From NCBI GenBank assembly GCA_003254925.1, contig QANZ01044487.1, positions 1 through 64,000 of the forward strand: DNA of 64,000 bases, read 5' to 3'. Below, in pieces: positions 18,191-30,171 of this stretch; position 1 is the stretch's first letter, and the number at the start of each line of letters is the position of its first letter. This stretch comes from Chamaecrista fasciculata. Taxonomy: Eukaryota > Streptophyta > Magnoliopsida > Fabales > Fabaceae. The position numbers and the translations under genes are program-made. The notes below the pieces were generated by a model. That model worked only from the letters and a program-made list of their open reading frames with translations, was not told the DNA's origin and searched no databases.

Positions 18191-19372
18191 TGAGGATGTG
18201 AGGTTCAAGTTTTGAGGTTCTTTTCAGTGCAAAGAGCACATTTGGGTCTGGTGGCAACTGAGGAGCTAGTTGACATTGTTTCTAAACTGTTATTTACTAG
18301 GTTTATGTGGTGAGAGTTAACTTACCTGTGACTTCTTCGGTCTGAATGAAGACGGAAGAAGGCCGAAGCTACTCGGCTAAAAAACTTGTAAGTACTATTT
18401 TTACAATGTTGTCTAGTTTCTATGCCCCCTCATTATATGTAAATATTTAGTTGTTTTTCTTCGCTGACTGCCTCCTAGGCGACCCTTGAGGTAACTCTGG
18501 TATCTGTCTCTGAGTTGTTTAAGTTGTTTAGCAGAAGATTAATGTCACTGGTTTCTCTTAGTTAAATGCAGATTAGACCATGGTTGGTAGCTTTCACAGT
18601 TCAATTGACTTTGGAAACTTTATCTGTATGTACACACACACAAAGACGCACTCGCTCGCGTGCCACACCCTCGCATGTATTTATATATTGAGGACTTTTT
18701 CATCATCTCCTATGATCAAGCATTGTGAAGTTCGTTGTTACTAACAGAGAAGAGTTAACAAAACGGAGAGGCAGAGAAATGGATAAGATGAATCAAAGTA
18801 TCAAATCCCATTTTAAGAGATAGGGAAGTATACTGATAGTGGCTCTTGTCCCAGTCGGGGAAAACTCCTAGACTGGGATAAGAGCATAATACATTCCCTT
18901 GAGCCCTATACACCCAGATATAGAAAGCAAGCAATAAACCAGATTCCAAAAACTAACTTTGCTGCTGATAAGTGATAGCTATCACATATTCCTCTCAAGC
19001 CATGTGGTAGTCCCTCCACAGCGCTGGCTTCTTCCTCATCCTCCTTTCACGTCGGTGTTACTTGGTGATGATCCATTTTGGTTAATTGTGCTCTCATCAC
19101 CTCTTAACATAACATCCATAATCTTATAGAAAACTTGACTATTTGACTTTATCAAATTTCTTTATGTTTGAGCATTGTGGCATTCGTACCATGAATTCAT
19201 TCAAATGGGCACTCAGAAATTTCTGCTTTCTTGTATGCTTCTTTTGCTTTCTCTCAACACAAGTCCCTCTTTTTTAGTTACCAAAAAAAAAAAGAGGAAA
19301 AACTAGAGGCTCACTTTGCTGATTTTACTCACCGGAAAACAGGACAACTATACAACAACTTTAGTTCATACT
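18191..19372. other. 3' region of the J-protein gene and intergenic DNA
   Basis: No coding frame is supported. A short CA-type microsatellite lies near 18633-18645. The remainder is AT-rich and unassigned. Confidence 0.4.
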
Positions 19373-19381
19373 TTAAATTTA

Positions 19382-19788
19382 GGTAAAAGTACTAATTTCG
19401 TCCCCAAACTTTTTTTGCTGTCAACTTTGTTCTCAAACTTTACACAAACGGTCAATTTGATCCCCAATCTTTTTTTTTGCTGTCAATTTCGTCCCAAACT
19501 TTACATCAACTGTCAATTTCGTCCCCGATCTTCCACATTTTCGTCAATTTTATCCTTTGACTAACTTCTTTTAATAAATTAACGACAAACTGCATCCTGT
19601 TTTTGAATCTAAGTTAGGATTTGAGTTTCTTTTTCTATCAATTTTACATTATATATCGTTAGTCACATAGATTTTGTCGTTAATATTTCTTAAGTAAGAG
19701 CAAAGGATAAAATTGACCAAAATGTGAAAGATTAGGGACAAAATTGACAGCATGTGTAAAGTTTGGGGACGAAGTGAATACTTTTGCC
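19382..19788. mobile_element. Complete foldback element, GGTAAAAGTA termini
   Basis: 407 bp with termini GGTAAAAGTACTAATTTCG / GAAGTGAATACTTTTGCC. Internal words (TCAATTTCGTCCC, CAAACTTTACA) are mirrored as GGGACAAAATTGACA and TGTAAAGTTTGG. It is flanked by a perfect 9-bp duplication TTAAATTTA (19373-19381 and 19789-19797). Confidence 0.88.
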
Positions 19789-20429
19789 TTAAATTTATTT
19801 TTCCCTCATAAGAAAGTGCTTTTGTTAAATTTCTGAATCTTGTTAATATTTAATAACTAAAGTCGGGAACATACATGGTTAATATTAAACAACTGTTAGT
19901 GGTAGGGGCATAATTAGCCATATGTCGAATGGAAGTGCTGAAATCCATAATGCATTTTGAGCTGTATAAGTCAGGCAACGATGCCAAAGTCTTGGTTGGC
20001 ATCAAGAGATTTTAGAGTGCAGAGTGCAGAGCAGTATCTGTGTTCTCTTAACGGTGCTTAGTGCTCCTCTCTCGGAAAGAATGTTCAGGTGGCTAGGACG
20101 CTCCTTACTTTACACTCTTCCTGCTTGGTTCTTCTATTTCCTTATTTTTTTTTCTCTTCATTTTATGTTAGCATTCTTTCTTTTATAGAGGACATTTTCT
20201 TTTTTAGTGAGAGCTTTTCTTCTTCGATGTAGGAGCTTTTATTTTCCATTGTGGTTGAAGGTAAGTTAGTCACTTGCCACATTTACTATGGTCTTCTTTC
20301 GAAATCTCAATAATGCCCAAGCCATTTTAATGGATGGCTAAGATAATATACTTCACATATTTCAACTTTAACAGATTACAGATGTACTCCCAATTTAACG
20401 GGCTATATTGTTATGCTCAGATCAATGGA

Positions 20430-20870
20430 AAGCTCCCTGCCTTGTGGTGTCGTTTCCATCTGAAAGCCACGTTAACCCTATGCTTCAATTCTCAAAAGCG
20501 TTTGGAATGCCACACAATGAGGGCAACATTTGTTACTACTCATTCTACTCATTCCTTTCGGAAAACTATTTCCACCAAACACACTTCCTGCAACTCCATA
20601 ACTATTGAGTTCATCTCAATTAGCTTTGATGACGAAGTTCCACAAGCTACAAAAACTCCAACGGCTTATTTCCAAAAACTTTGGAAAATAGGCTCAGAGA
20701 CTGTCTAGACTCTCAGTTTTTTTCTTTTTCTATCTCAGATTTTTTTATAAGCATTCCAATGATGGTTGTTCAGTGGATTGGGTTGTTTTTAGCTCCACCA
20801 TTAAATATGCGCTTGTTGGTGCTTCGTTTTTGGCCCAATTATGTGTTGTTAATAGCATATATTATCTTGT
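20430..20870 (+). pseudogene. UGT74-like UDP-glycosyltransferase N-terminal fragment, frameshifted
   Basis: One frame reads CLVVSFPSESHVNPMLQFSK, the conserved start of plant UGTs (GHxNPMLQFSK); His is retained but the usual Gly is Ser. After a shift, another frame reads ATFVTTHSTHSF and SITIEFISISFDDEV, then FQKLWKIGSETV, matching the acceptor-side N-terminal domain. Near 20777-20867 a further frame gives KYALVGASFLAQLCVVNSIY, matching a segment about 130 residues into UGT74 enzymes. At least two frame changes and a deletion are needed, and the PSPG sugar-donor motif of the C-terminal half is absent. It is a dead gene fragment; no flanking transposon arm is recognised. Confidence 0.72.
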
Positions 20871-21237
20871 ACTTTTTTTTTTGGGCTTCAGATTTGCCTT
20901 TGTTTTGTAGTATTATATGTAATTTCTCGATTATTTTATAATTTTTAATCAATATCCTTAGAACAAAATATTAAAAAAAAAAAATTTTCCCATTTCAATT
21001 TCTTTTTTTTTTCTAATGAAATTTCATTATTATTTATGATTTTTTCAAGACATTAATCGATTCAATAATATTTTTAAAAAGAAATTAATGATTTGATCTT
21101 TGAAAAATTATAGATAATTTAATTTGGTCACTAAAAACATAAAATTATAAGGTTTAATATAATTACAATCAATTTCATCATTAGATATTAAATCAAATTA
21201 TTTATATAAACTTTTCACCTTTGCTCTTATTTGTGCA

Positions 21238-21575
21238 AGTATAAACGCTGATACAGATATGAGACACGATATAAACATATTGATATGGTTAATTTTTAAA
21301 ATTACATGACACAATACGACATATATTTATATATATAAATAATTTAAAATTCATAAATTTTAATAAAAAATTTAAGAATTACAATATATATTTATAATAT
21401 ATGTTATATGTGTCACTATTTTTTATTGTTTGTCATATTAAAATTACAAAAAATTGATTTCAAATTTTAAAATTTATGAATATATGTTGTATGAGTGTCG
21501 TACGGGTGTCGGACACAAACACATGTCTGACACGGCGACACATCCTCAAAATAAAGTGTCCATGTTTCATAGTTG
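21238..21575. mobile_element. Second copy of the GTGTCGGACAC hAT-like MITE, diverged
   Basis: The order of words is the same as at 11887-12232: ATGAGACACGATA, TTAAAATTACATGACAC, CGACATATATTTATA, TTTATTGTTTGTCAT, GTGTCGTACGGGTGTCGGAC and GTGTCCATGTTTCATAG. The left terminus is degenerate. The flanking octamers are not convincingly duplicated, so this is an older insertion. Confidence 0.72.
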
Positions 21576-22560
21576 CAACCGCCTTGTTGGCTGATTAGTA
21601 CATTTTAATAGGCTTTACAAACAACTACATGAGTTTGGTTTAATGATTCCTCACTTGGTTCCTTAACCAAGTGATGGAGTTCGAATCCCACCTTTGAATA
21701 TATAAAGCATTCTCTGACCAATCGTACAAACAAGTAATTAAGTTGTAAGACTTACATTCTTCCCTAGTAGTTTCATTTTCTTTTGCTTTTTATTTAAATA
21801 AATCACATCTTCAATTTCCTCAAATTCGGTGGTGATTTTCTCTAAATCAATTTTTGGTTCTACTATTTTCTTATAAAAATAATTGTTCCAATCGTAGATC
21901 GACTTAGATCTAAGCATCTATGTCGAAAAGTTTTCGATCTACTGTCAAATTTATGGAGAAGTTTATGACATCTTCATTCGTGAAGAAAACTACTTTTTTG
22001 ATATGCAGAAGTAAAAATATAAATGTTTTATTGGCAACATCAAGATCGTTGATAATTTTTTATCTTGATGATACTTTTATATAACATCAGTTGTGCTTGT
22101 AATTATTTGTTTAATTCAATACTATTTACGGATTATAGGTTATGTATTATCGAAATAAGTATCGTTTAATTTTTCTATAAGCTTTCGTTGGAAAAAAAAA
22201 AAAGTTGTCGGATGTCATTATGAGAAATGAGTTCCACTTATTTATGAATTGACCATTTGACCACAACCTCGTGAAAAATTGTATAAATATGAAAATATAA
22301 TTATGCTTCATAAATTCATTTCTTTAACTGCTAAATGGAGCTAAATTCACGAAAATATTTTAATAAATTTTGCCGCGTCGCACAACGGAGCTGACACTCC
22401 CATACCTCTCGATTCTGGGGGTTTCTGAAACTGCGAAGTACTGTTTGGTGTTTTCAGTCACATCGTACTCAGTTTTCTTTCTTGCTGCTTCATTTACTGT
22501 ACGGCTTTCTGGGCTCCTGGTTTTCTTTTCCAGCTACTCGTTCTCTTCCAAACTTGGCTA
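21576..22560. other. AT-rich intergenic DNA and probable promoter of the PWWP gene
   Basis: No supported coding frame. GC content rises from about 22370, and a donor-like TTTG|GTAAGT-type site (TTTGTAAGTACC, about 22592) suggests that a non-coding first exon ends there and splices to just upstream of the ATG at 23141. Confidence 0.35.
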
Positions 22561-23140
22561 CGATCCTACATCTTCCTGAATCTGCATACGCTTTGTAAGT
22601 ACCCATCACCATTTACCAAAGACAATTAATACTTGCAGTAATCTTTAGCTCCTTATTCCAGAATCGCACTATTTCACGCTTGACGAATGAAGCTTGTGAA
22701 TAATTTATGGCGAAACTTGAAACTTGATTGTTTTTGCTGCACATTTTGTTCTTTAAAATTTCTTTCAAGATTTTGAGGGAAACAGAAAATTGCCCCTAGT
22801 TATATTTGGTTTCTTTGGTCTTGATCTTGATGTGAACTGAAGAAAACAGGAATGGCTTCGCCCTACCTATTAAGCTTTATTTGATCTGTTTTAAAGATTC
22901 AGAGAAAAGAAAAGAAAAAAAAGTATAGAATGGCTTAATATGATGTATGCTGCCTAGAATGTTCTTCAAAAGGAAATGTGCTTTTTATGTTTATGTATAG
23001 CATTTAAAATATATTAGGTAATTAAAGGTAACGGAGTTGGTGAATGGGTTCCTCCCGAAGATAACATTAGGGTTTTTGTGTTTTGTGGTTTTATTTTAGG
23101 TCAAACCAATTTGAGGTCATTGGGTTTTGTTGGTTAGTGT

Positions 23141-25513
23141 ATGCAAACTATGAAACGTAAGGGTACTTCAACGAATGAGGATCAAATCAAGGAAGGAGAA
23201 GGGCAGCAAGATAGAACTAATCTTGTAGCATTGGGAGATATGATGTGGATCAACCTTCATGGTGACTCATGGTGGCCTGCACAGGTATGTGTAATGAGTA
23301 ACCATATGACTTGTTACTTGAAAGATGCCCGAGTTAATAACTTAATCCCTTAAAGTTTCATTTTCATTTTTTAGTCCTTGAAAGTCTTGGAATTCATATA
23401 TTTTAGTCCTTTTTCCCTTACAAGTTAGTCACTAAAAAATAGGTTTAAAGGACTAAGCTATATTACCTCCAAAACTTTCAAGGGTTAAAGTGTGTAAAAT
23501 AGACTTTTAGGAACTGAGTTGTCAATTTGAATATCTTTTAGACACCAAATTGTATGTATCCTCTATGTGAAATTCATTATCTCCATTGTAGTCAACCTTA
23601 ATGAAGGACATCTCTAAATGCAAGACTCTGAATCTGATGTTAACTTGATAATTTGATTACCTCCTTATCTATTAGCTCTGTGGTAGGTTGTTGATGAAAA
23701 TACTGTTACTGAGAAAGTAAAACCTGACGAAAGATCAGAAGGGGAAGTTCTTGTTAGGCTGTATGGAAGCTATGAATAGTCAGTACTGCTTTTCCAATCT
23801 TTATTGTATTATTTTCTTAAACAATTTTTATTTTTTACCCTATATGTAAAGACAATGCATTGTTTCTTTCTGCAGCTTGTATGTGAATCCTATTGAATGT
23901 CGTTCAGAGTTTGAGAGGGTAAGCATTTGATATGTATTCTTCCGTTTGTAACTCGTGGCATTGTTTCTTTTATGTTTATCTATGAAAGTTTAAAACATTG
24001 GCCTTGACATATTTTGACTATGCTAATTATGATGAAATTTTGAGTTTTCAGATACTCAAGCAGAATCATGGTTCTTGCCGCCTAATATTTCAGAAAGCCC
24101 TTGAAAAGGTAACCCTGCCTTCCTTATTTGGGTGACTTATAATATGGTTATTGATAAGCGTGGTCTTTAGCCTTCTTACCCATTTTGGGCAGCCATGGTC
24201 TTAATCGCCTCTTATTGATTGTTTGCTGTCATTTGTATGTTGTTATAGGATCTTCCCTCTTCAAAATCGAGTAGATCAAAGAATTCAGGATCGAAGACTA
24301 AAGGTTTGTCAATTTCCTTTAGACAATTAAGGATTTGATGCCATCTTTTCTCTGATCTGATTCGTTCATTGTCCCCTAACTTTTCCTTTTTCCTCAAATA
24401 ATATTAAAGAAACAAAGAGATGGTAGCCTTCAAAATCACCTGATTAAGAGAAGGTGAAGTGGCAAACTACGCAACATATACTTCAGAATCATTCTCCAGA
24501 TTGGAATGTATTCTCTTACAAAACTTGTTTATGGTCTAACGCACCGAGTCTTATAGCCTATGACACATGAAAGCAAATGCTGGGCAGTACCAACTGCTAA
24601 GTACTACTTCATTTCAAAAGCTTGAATTGTCATTAGGAGTTTCAAGAATGATTTTGTCCAGCATTGCTGATACATCCCATAGGGAAAAGTCCTTTGGGCT
24701 TGAAGAGTAGTTGAATATCTCATCTTGTGCTAAAATATTAATTTTCTTAGGAGAATGAATGAATGAATGATAGTTACCAAGATTGAAGTCTGAACCATTG
24801 CAGGCTGCTTTTATCCTTCAAGGATTCCATCATATTTCTAAGTTACCACTTATCGCAGAATCTGAAAGATTAGTTTTACTGCTTAATATACACTCAAGCT
24901 AGAAGTGAGTATATTCCAGTTTGTGCTGCCATTTGTAGTTCATCCACTTAGGATGTAGAGAAAATTGTTATATTGGTTTACTGTCCAAAATAGTTGATGT
25001 TATGGTCGTAGGATACAGGATGCATCACTGTTAACTTTTATTTTACCCTCCCACAAATTTTTTTTTGGAATAATGACGGGAGAACTGTTCATCCACTACT
25101 TGCTAAATATTTCCTATTGATCTTATCCTTATTGTTCGCTTCAAAATTATTTTTAGCTAATGAAAAACCAAAGCAAGCTAAGCCATCAAGCAGCACACCG
25201 AATACAGCTAAGGAAAAAGCAAAGCAACTTAAGCCATGTGGCAGCAAACAGAAAACGGGAAACACCCCAAATCAAAACAATGATCATAGTAGCCAAAGCC
25301 CTGTAAGCATGACGGGTCAAACCAATTTTCTCATTTCATTTCTTGTCAAGTTCCATAGTTGACTTTTTGCTGGTACATTGACTTACTTTTCCTTATTGTA
25401 CTCAGGAACTACTCTTAGTAGGAACCTCCCAAGAGTCGAGTGGACGGCGGATGAGAGTGATGAACAAGCTTGGCCTCACTCCCCCTCCTGGGTCTCCATT
25501 CCACAAAAAATGA
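23141..25513 (+). CDS. Small PWWP-domain protein
   Basis: Seven coding exons: 23141-23284, 23687-23778, 23876-23918, 24052-24108, 24250-24304, 25157-25302 and 25406-25513, giving 214 residues. The PWWP module is about residues 31-112: LGDMMWINLHGDSWWPAQVV, then VLVRLYGSYEYLYVNP, with the core WWPAQ in place of PWWP (usual variation). PWWP domains bind methylated histone tails and DNA, so a chromatin role is inferred. A Lys/Ser/Gln-rich linker follows, and the protein ends GRRMRVMNKLGLTPPPGSPF, a conserved C-terminal box in short plant PWWP proteins as I recall them. Phases are consistent throughout. Intron 1 carries a diverged foldback element (23345-23570). A non-coding 5' exon is likely. 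Confidence 0.88.
23345..23570. mobile_element. Foldback element remnant in intron 1 of the PWWP gene
   Basis: Left words CCTTGAAAGTCTTGGAATTC, ATATATTTTAGTCC and TTACAAGTTAGT are mirrored by AACTTTCAAGGG, AATAGACTTTTAGGAACTG and ATCTTTTAGACACC. The same word order occurs at 55905-56155 inside another gene's intron. Ends and target duplication are unclear. Confidence 0.5.
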
Positions 25514-26454
25514 TACATTTATAGCCAAAGCTTGTGATGATCATGGGAATAGAGGAATTAGTAGTGTTGTAGACTGACATTTAGTATTTATGAACTGATT
25601 TTGACTGTATTCTGGGCGAGGTTAAACTAATGACATCCTCGTTTGTTGTTGAAATATGAGATGAGTTCAGAGCATCATGCTGATATAAACATACTTTCTC
25701 TTGTAATGTTTAATTTTTAGTTTGGAGCACCTCATCATACACATACTGCCTTGTCGATAATGGTAGTCATTCATGTGTAAAATTTGAGTAAAACACTCAA
25801 CTACTTACATAACTCATAATACTCTCCTTCAAGTTGTGGTTGCGTTCTCATTCTAGCCTCTTCTCCTTGTGTGACTCAACCACAAATTCATCTTTACTTC
25901 TCTTAAGTCTTAACAATTTGAGTGGTAATCTCCTTTGAGTTGCCTACTTGGTTTGCCTTGTATTTCAGCTTTCTATGAGTCTCATTGGTGTCTTCTTTGT
26001 GTCTTTGAGTATCATGACATTTCATGATGTAAGGTCTCCTTTTTATGGATTCATGTGTTGTGGATGTGCTACCTTCTTTCTCGAAACCACTTTGTGTCAT
26101 TAACCCTTTTTTCTGGTTGCTTTAAGAGATTTTCAATGTTTCTTGACACACCACTCTCAATTCTACCAGACATTGTGCATGCAGCTCTGTTGAATCTGTT
26201 CAAATCATCATTTAAAGTGACAGTTTGAAGACAACATCAACAAAGGATTTAGTAGATTCCGCGTTTGTATCTATTAATCGCTCTTTTGGACATTGAGATC
26301 TCTATTCATGGTGGTTATTTGAGATACCACTGAAAGAGTCTCAGAAGTTTGATTGCAGTGTTTTTTAAAAGTTTGTTTTCTCAAGTGTGATCTGTTTTTT
26401 TTTGGAATACGTCTGTGGCAAATTGAGCATAATTAAAATATATGTTCTAACTTG
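25514..26454. other. Downstream of the PWWP gene; possible retrotransposon debris
   Basis: No recognised gene. CTCTCCTTCAAGTT at 25832-25845 is the reverse complement of AACTTGAAGGAGAG at 26450-26463, so the segment is bracketed by inverted polypurine-like words. A 65-codon minus-strand frame (25903-26100) has no recognisable family. Confidence 0.3.
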
Positions 26455-26596
26455 AAGGAGAGTGTTAGATGTCGGTATTTATTTATAAGTATAAATTGGT
26501 CAGTATTTATTAATTATATTAATTAAGAGATTGAGTGGTTGAGTATTGAATATTGTTAAGTGAATGTACGTGGATATATATATATATAATATAAAT
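26455..26596 (+). mobile_element. Possible LTR start with polypurine tract
   Basis: GAAGGAGAG is followed by TGTTAGATGTCGG; plant Copia elements often have a purine tract directly before TGTTAGA at the 3' LTR. A TA run (26577-26591) precedes the foldback element that truncates it. No upstream pol sequence is seen. Confidence 0.3.
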
Positions 26597-27027
26597 GGGT
26601 AAATTACACTTTAATATCTTGTGGTATGATCATATTTCACTTTGGTATCCTGTAGTTTAAAATGTGACAATTTAGTACCCTGTAGTATTCTCCGTTAATA
26701 CTTTGGTACCCTTTGGAGCTATTTTGTAATTTTAACCATAACAAATTTTGCAAAAATTACATATTGAACCCTAATATTTTTAGAAAATTACAAATAGGTC
26801 TCTGAATATATATTATCTAGGGACTAAAATGAAAACTATAAAAAAAATTCCAGAGGTCAAAATATAATTTTTGTAAAATTTGTTATGGTTAAAATTATAA
26901 AACAGCTCCAAAGAGTACCAAAGTGTTAACGGAGAATACCACAGGGTACCAAAGTGTCACTTTTTAAACCATATGGTATCAAAGTGAAATATGACCAAAC
27001 CATAGGGTACCAAAGTGTAATTTACCC
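26597..27027. mobile_element. Foldback element, GGGTAAATTACAC family
   Basis: 431 bp with termini GGGTAAATTACACTTTAAT / CAAAGTGTAATTTACCC. Repeated TTTGGTATCCTGTAG / GGTACCAAAGTG words are mirrored around a centre containing ATTATCTAGGGACT. It is the same family as 32380-32760. The flanks are TA-rich and no clean 9-bp duplication is readable. Confidence 0.8.
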
Positions 27028-27435
27028 TACATATATTTATAGAGGCATCATTGTAACAAATCAATTTTTGAAAGAAATAAAAATTCAACACTATCTATTA
27101 TGATTTTATATGAAACGTCAGTTGCTGCTATTATTTACTGAAGGATTACTTTTATTTGATGTCTCACGATCAACAAAATCGTTATAAGTATGGCATACTT
27201 GGCGTTAAACAGAAGGGATCTCGTTTCTTCTTTTGTATTTTACAAATTACAAATAAGCAAATAGTCAATTTGATTTTTTGACATTTTCTAAAACAATTTA
27301 ATCTCCTATTTTTTCTTTTAGAAATAGTGAGTCTTTCTCTAATCTACTCTTCTCTACTTTTTTTTGGTAACAAAAAGTTTAAGTGAGTTGGATCCCGGGG
27401 CTTATTAATATCAAGTCATGCCTTCAAGCTCTATG

Positions 27436-27716
27436 AGTGTTTACAAAGGTATCGCCTACCAACAAAACCCTAACATGCATTGGCAGCGGGATTTGAAATC
27501 ACAACCTTGTGAGTTCTATGAATGCTTACAAAGGTATCGCGTACCAGCAAAACCCTAACATTGGCAGCAGGATTTGAACTCACAACCTTGTGAGTTCTAT
27601 GAGTGCTTACAAAGGTATCGCCTACCAACAAAACCTTAACATTGGCAGCGGGATTTGAACTCACAACCTTGTGAGTTATAAGTTGACTCCTTACCAATTG
27701 TATCAACCTTAATTTG
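27436..27716 (-). mobile_element. tRNA-derived SINE with amplified B-box repeat
   Basis: On the minus strand the head reads AAGGTTGATACAATTGGTAA (A-box-like) and then GGTTGTGAGTTCAAATCCC (B-box-like, compare GGTTCGANTCC). The same head organisation is present in the plus-strand SINE at 62093-62280. Unlike an ordinary SINE, the B-box segment is repeated (see 27479-27685). No poly(A) or target duplication is identified. Confidence 0.55.
27479..27685 (-). repeat. 81-bp tandem repeat, about 3 copies
   Basis: Units start ATTGGCAGC at 27479, 27560 and 27641: exactly 81 bp each, the last partial, with a partial unit before 27479. Each contains GATTTGAACTCACAACCTTG (one copy has GAAATC). Because 81 is divisible by 3, the minus strand stays open across the array and yields a repetitive peptide (THKVVSSNPAANV) that is almost certainly not a gene. 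Confidence 0.9.
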
Positions 27717-27719
27717 TTA

Positions 27720-28187
27720 GCATTCTTCTCTACTATTTGTTATTGCATCTTTCCCCGGTGCATGAAACATCATTCGATCAAAAAAATGAAGGTAAATATA
27801 CTTCTCATAGGCATGCATGCAGCTTTTCTAGGACAAAACTCAGACGTTCCGTAGGGTTTATTACTGTGAGGAATTCCTTTGCCTTAAAAGTCCACTCCAT
27901 TTTGCTGCATCACTCATCCTTCTGTCTCACCTTTTTCACACTCTTCTTCTTCCTTCTTGTTTCCTTCGTCTTTCTTTATCAAATTTTGAAATCTGAGTAT
28001 TGGAACTTTGGAACTTTGGAAGCAAAAGCTTCTAGGTCAGTTTTTCAGTGGGTCTGGCATCACAAAACGACAGCAGAAAGTAGAATTAAAAAAAAAAAAT
28101 ACCATATATTGTAATTCTAGAAATAATTATAAAAAAATATGTATAAAATAAATAAAAACACTTGGAGGCTTGATAGATAACTCTATA
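27720..28187. other. Intergenic DNA, nothing recognised
   Basis: A 125-codon plus-strand frame (27737-28114) is present, but it is Phe/Ser-rich with a pyrimidine-run composition and lacks homology that I know. Confidence 0.35.
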
Positions 28188-28196
28188 TTAAATCAA

Positions 28197-28747
28197 GGTC
28201 AATTAGTTATTTTGGTCCTTAAACTATAGAATAAGTTTTATTTAGGTTCTAAAACTAATTTTTGTTCTGTTTTGGTCCTTTAAAGTTCACATGCATTTGT
28301 TTCATTTTGGTTCCCGAAATGTAATTTTGTCTAGTTTCTCTAATTATTTCTAATTTAACCAGTTGAAATAAATTATTTGTTTTTCATATATGTCATAATA
28401 AGTGAGTTGATAAAGGAAAAAAAGAAAAATTTAAATTTCCTTTATTAATAGAAAAATCTTAACTTTTCGAAAGAGAAATTAACGAAAAATTAATCTCCAA
28501 TTTGTGACTAAGAATGTATTTTTTTTCTTGGTCAACTCACTTATTTGGACACATAAAAAAGGAAATGGTCCATCTCAATTGTACGTTTAGGTTATAAATA
28601 ACGATAGAAATAAGATAAAATCATATTTTGGGAACCAACAAAACAGAACAAATATTAAAAGTTTGAGGATCAAAACAGAACAAAAGATAGTTTAAGAACC
28701 AAAATGAAACTTACCTCATATTTGAGGATCAAAATGAAATTTTGACC
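28197..28747. mobile_element. Foldback element, GGTCAATTAG termini
   Basis: 551 bp with GGTCAATTAGTTATTTTGG on the left and CAAAATGAAATTTTGACC on the right. Internal TTTTGGTCCTTAAACTA and TTTGTTCTGTTTTGGTCC words are mirrored as TAGTTTAAGAACCAAAAT and GAGGATCAAAACAGAAC. The flanks TTAAATCAA / TTAAATATA share only 6 of 9 bases, so the duplication is eroded. Confidence 0.75.
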
Positions 28748-30162
28748 TTAAATATAACAAGCTTGATCACTAAAATGCCAATCATGATCTTCTCTAGAGA
28801 CAAGCATCTTCGCCCCCTTTAACCCCACTCAAATTCAAATGCAGCGAAAGCCCGTCTTTGTTTTCCAAACGTAAAGGCAAGAGACAGTACTGAGAGTGAA
28901 CGAAAAAAAACAATTGGGTCTTTTCTTGTTAATAAGGAAACATAATGTATCATCATATTATAATGTATAGACATACAATGTAATGTTTTAATCTAAATTT
29001 AGATATCATGGCACAATAATATTTGAAAGATCTATAATTACTAATTAACCAATTACACAATTTCTTTTTTGGGAATTTCGGGCAATATAATTATTATACT
29101 TTGGAAAGAAAGGAAGGGAAGAGCTTCCAGAAACTGGAGATTAGATAATCTGTGATGATGGGTTTGCCTTTATTCTGTATAGTTATATGTGAAGATGAAA
29201 ACAGTGCAAATATAAATGGGATCAAGTATTGCTTTGGTGCTTTTATGATTTAATTAATTAGCGCAGTTGAACTGTATCTGCCTGAAGTTTGATCTGCAGA
29301 TTCACTGACATAGGATGTTGATCTTACCTTCCTTTTTCTTGCTAGCTTTGTGGGGACCCATCCATCCGACATATTCACATGCATTTTTTGCTGTGCTTTC
29401 TTCGTGACAAAATCAAAATCAGGTAAAACACCAAAACACAAGGACAATGCCTATACAAGTTTCTTTTTTTGTCTTTCTTGATCTCCTTTTTCCTCTCTTC
29501 CGTCCTCTGTTCTCATGTTGATGAAAATTTTGTAAAAAGCTAACCACAGGCATAGACATATTTGCGACTTCCAATACTAACTTACATATATATAATACTC
29601 TCAGAAATTTTAAAGCATGTCAACATACATTATCTAATGACGCAATCAATTGAAGAATTTGATGAAAATATTCGAATGAAAATCCAACTAATTAATTTCA
29701 GTTCTCACCCAGAAGAAAAGAATACGAGGCGATATGATCCTCTCTCTTTAGGATGCATGTATCCTTATTGAATTTGGTATATTTTAGTAAAGAATTTATT
29801 CATAACTTATAAATTTATGAGTTTTATTTTAATGGTTCACGTGAAAATTTTGTTGATAAGCAATTTGTTAATATTTCTATGAACTTTCTTTGAGTTTGGT
29901 GATTTGAGTCTCGGACACCTAGTTATACCTTGACGAGCTAGATAGTCTCTCATACACTATTAAATCTCATAGAAATCTATATATAATAATGATAATAATA
30001 ATTTTTAAGTTTTAATACAATTTGAACCAAAGTCCCCGGGGAATGTAACGCAGAGAGGCCCCCCCACGACTTTCTCCTGCAAAGCGTTGAATAAAGAGAG
30101 CAAGGAGGCAAAAAAAGGTTGGGTGATGATAAGAAACCAATGGAACACAGGGGAAATATATA
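28748..30162. other. Intergenic stretch with two unexplained small frames
   Basis: A minus-strand frame at 29250-29447 (KKAQQKMHVNMSDGWVPTKL, then ARKRKVRS) has a coding-like look but no family that I recognise. The frame at 29562-29771 is unsupported. A GC-rich patch with CCCCGGGGAATGTAACGC lies at 30033-30050. Confidence 0.3.
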
Positions 30163-30171
30163 ATTCATATA

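Noticed and set aside
27479-27685. CRISPR array or other prokaryotic repeat system
   Set aside because: Repeats are contiguous without spacers and in a plant intergenic region.
27470-27706. 78-codon minus frame with three KVVSSNPAANV repeats
   Set aside because: Explained by an 81-bp (27-codon) tandem repeat of a SINE B-box segment, not by selection for protein.
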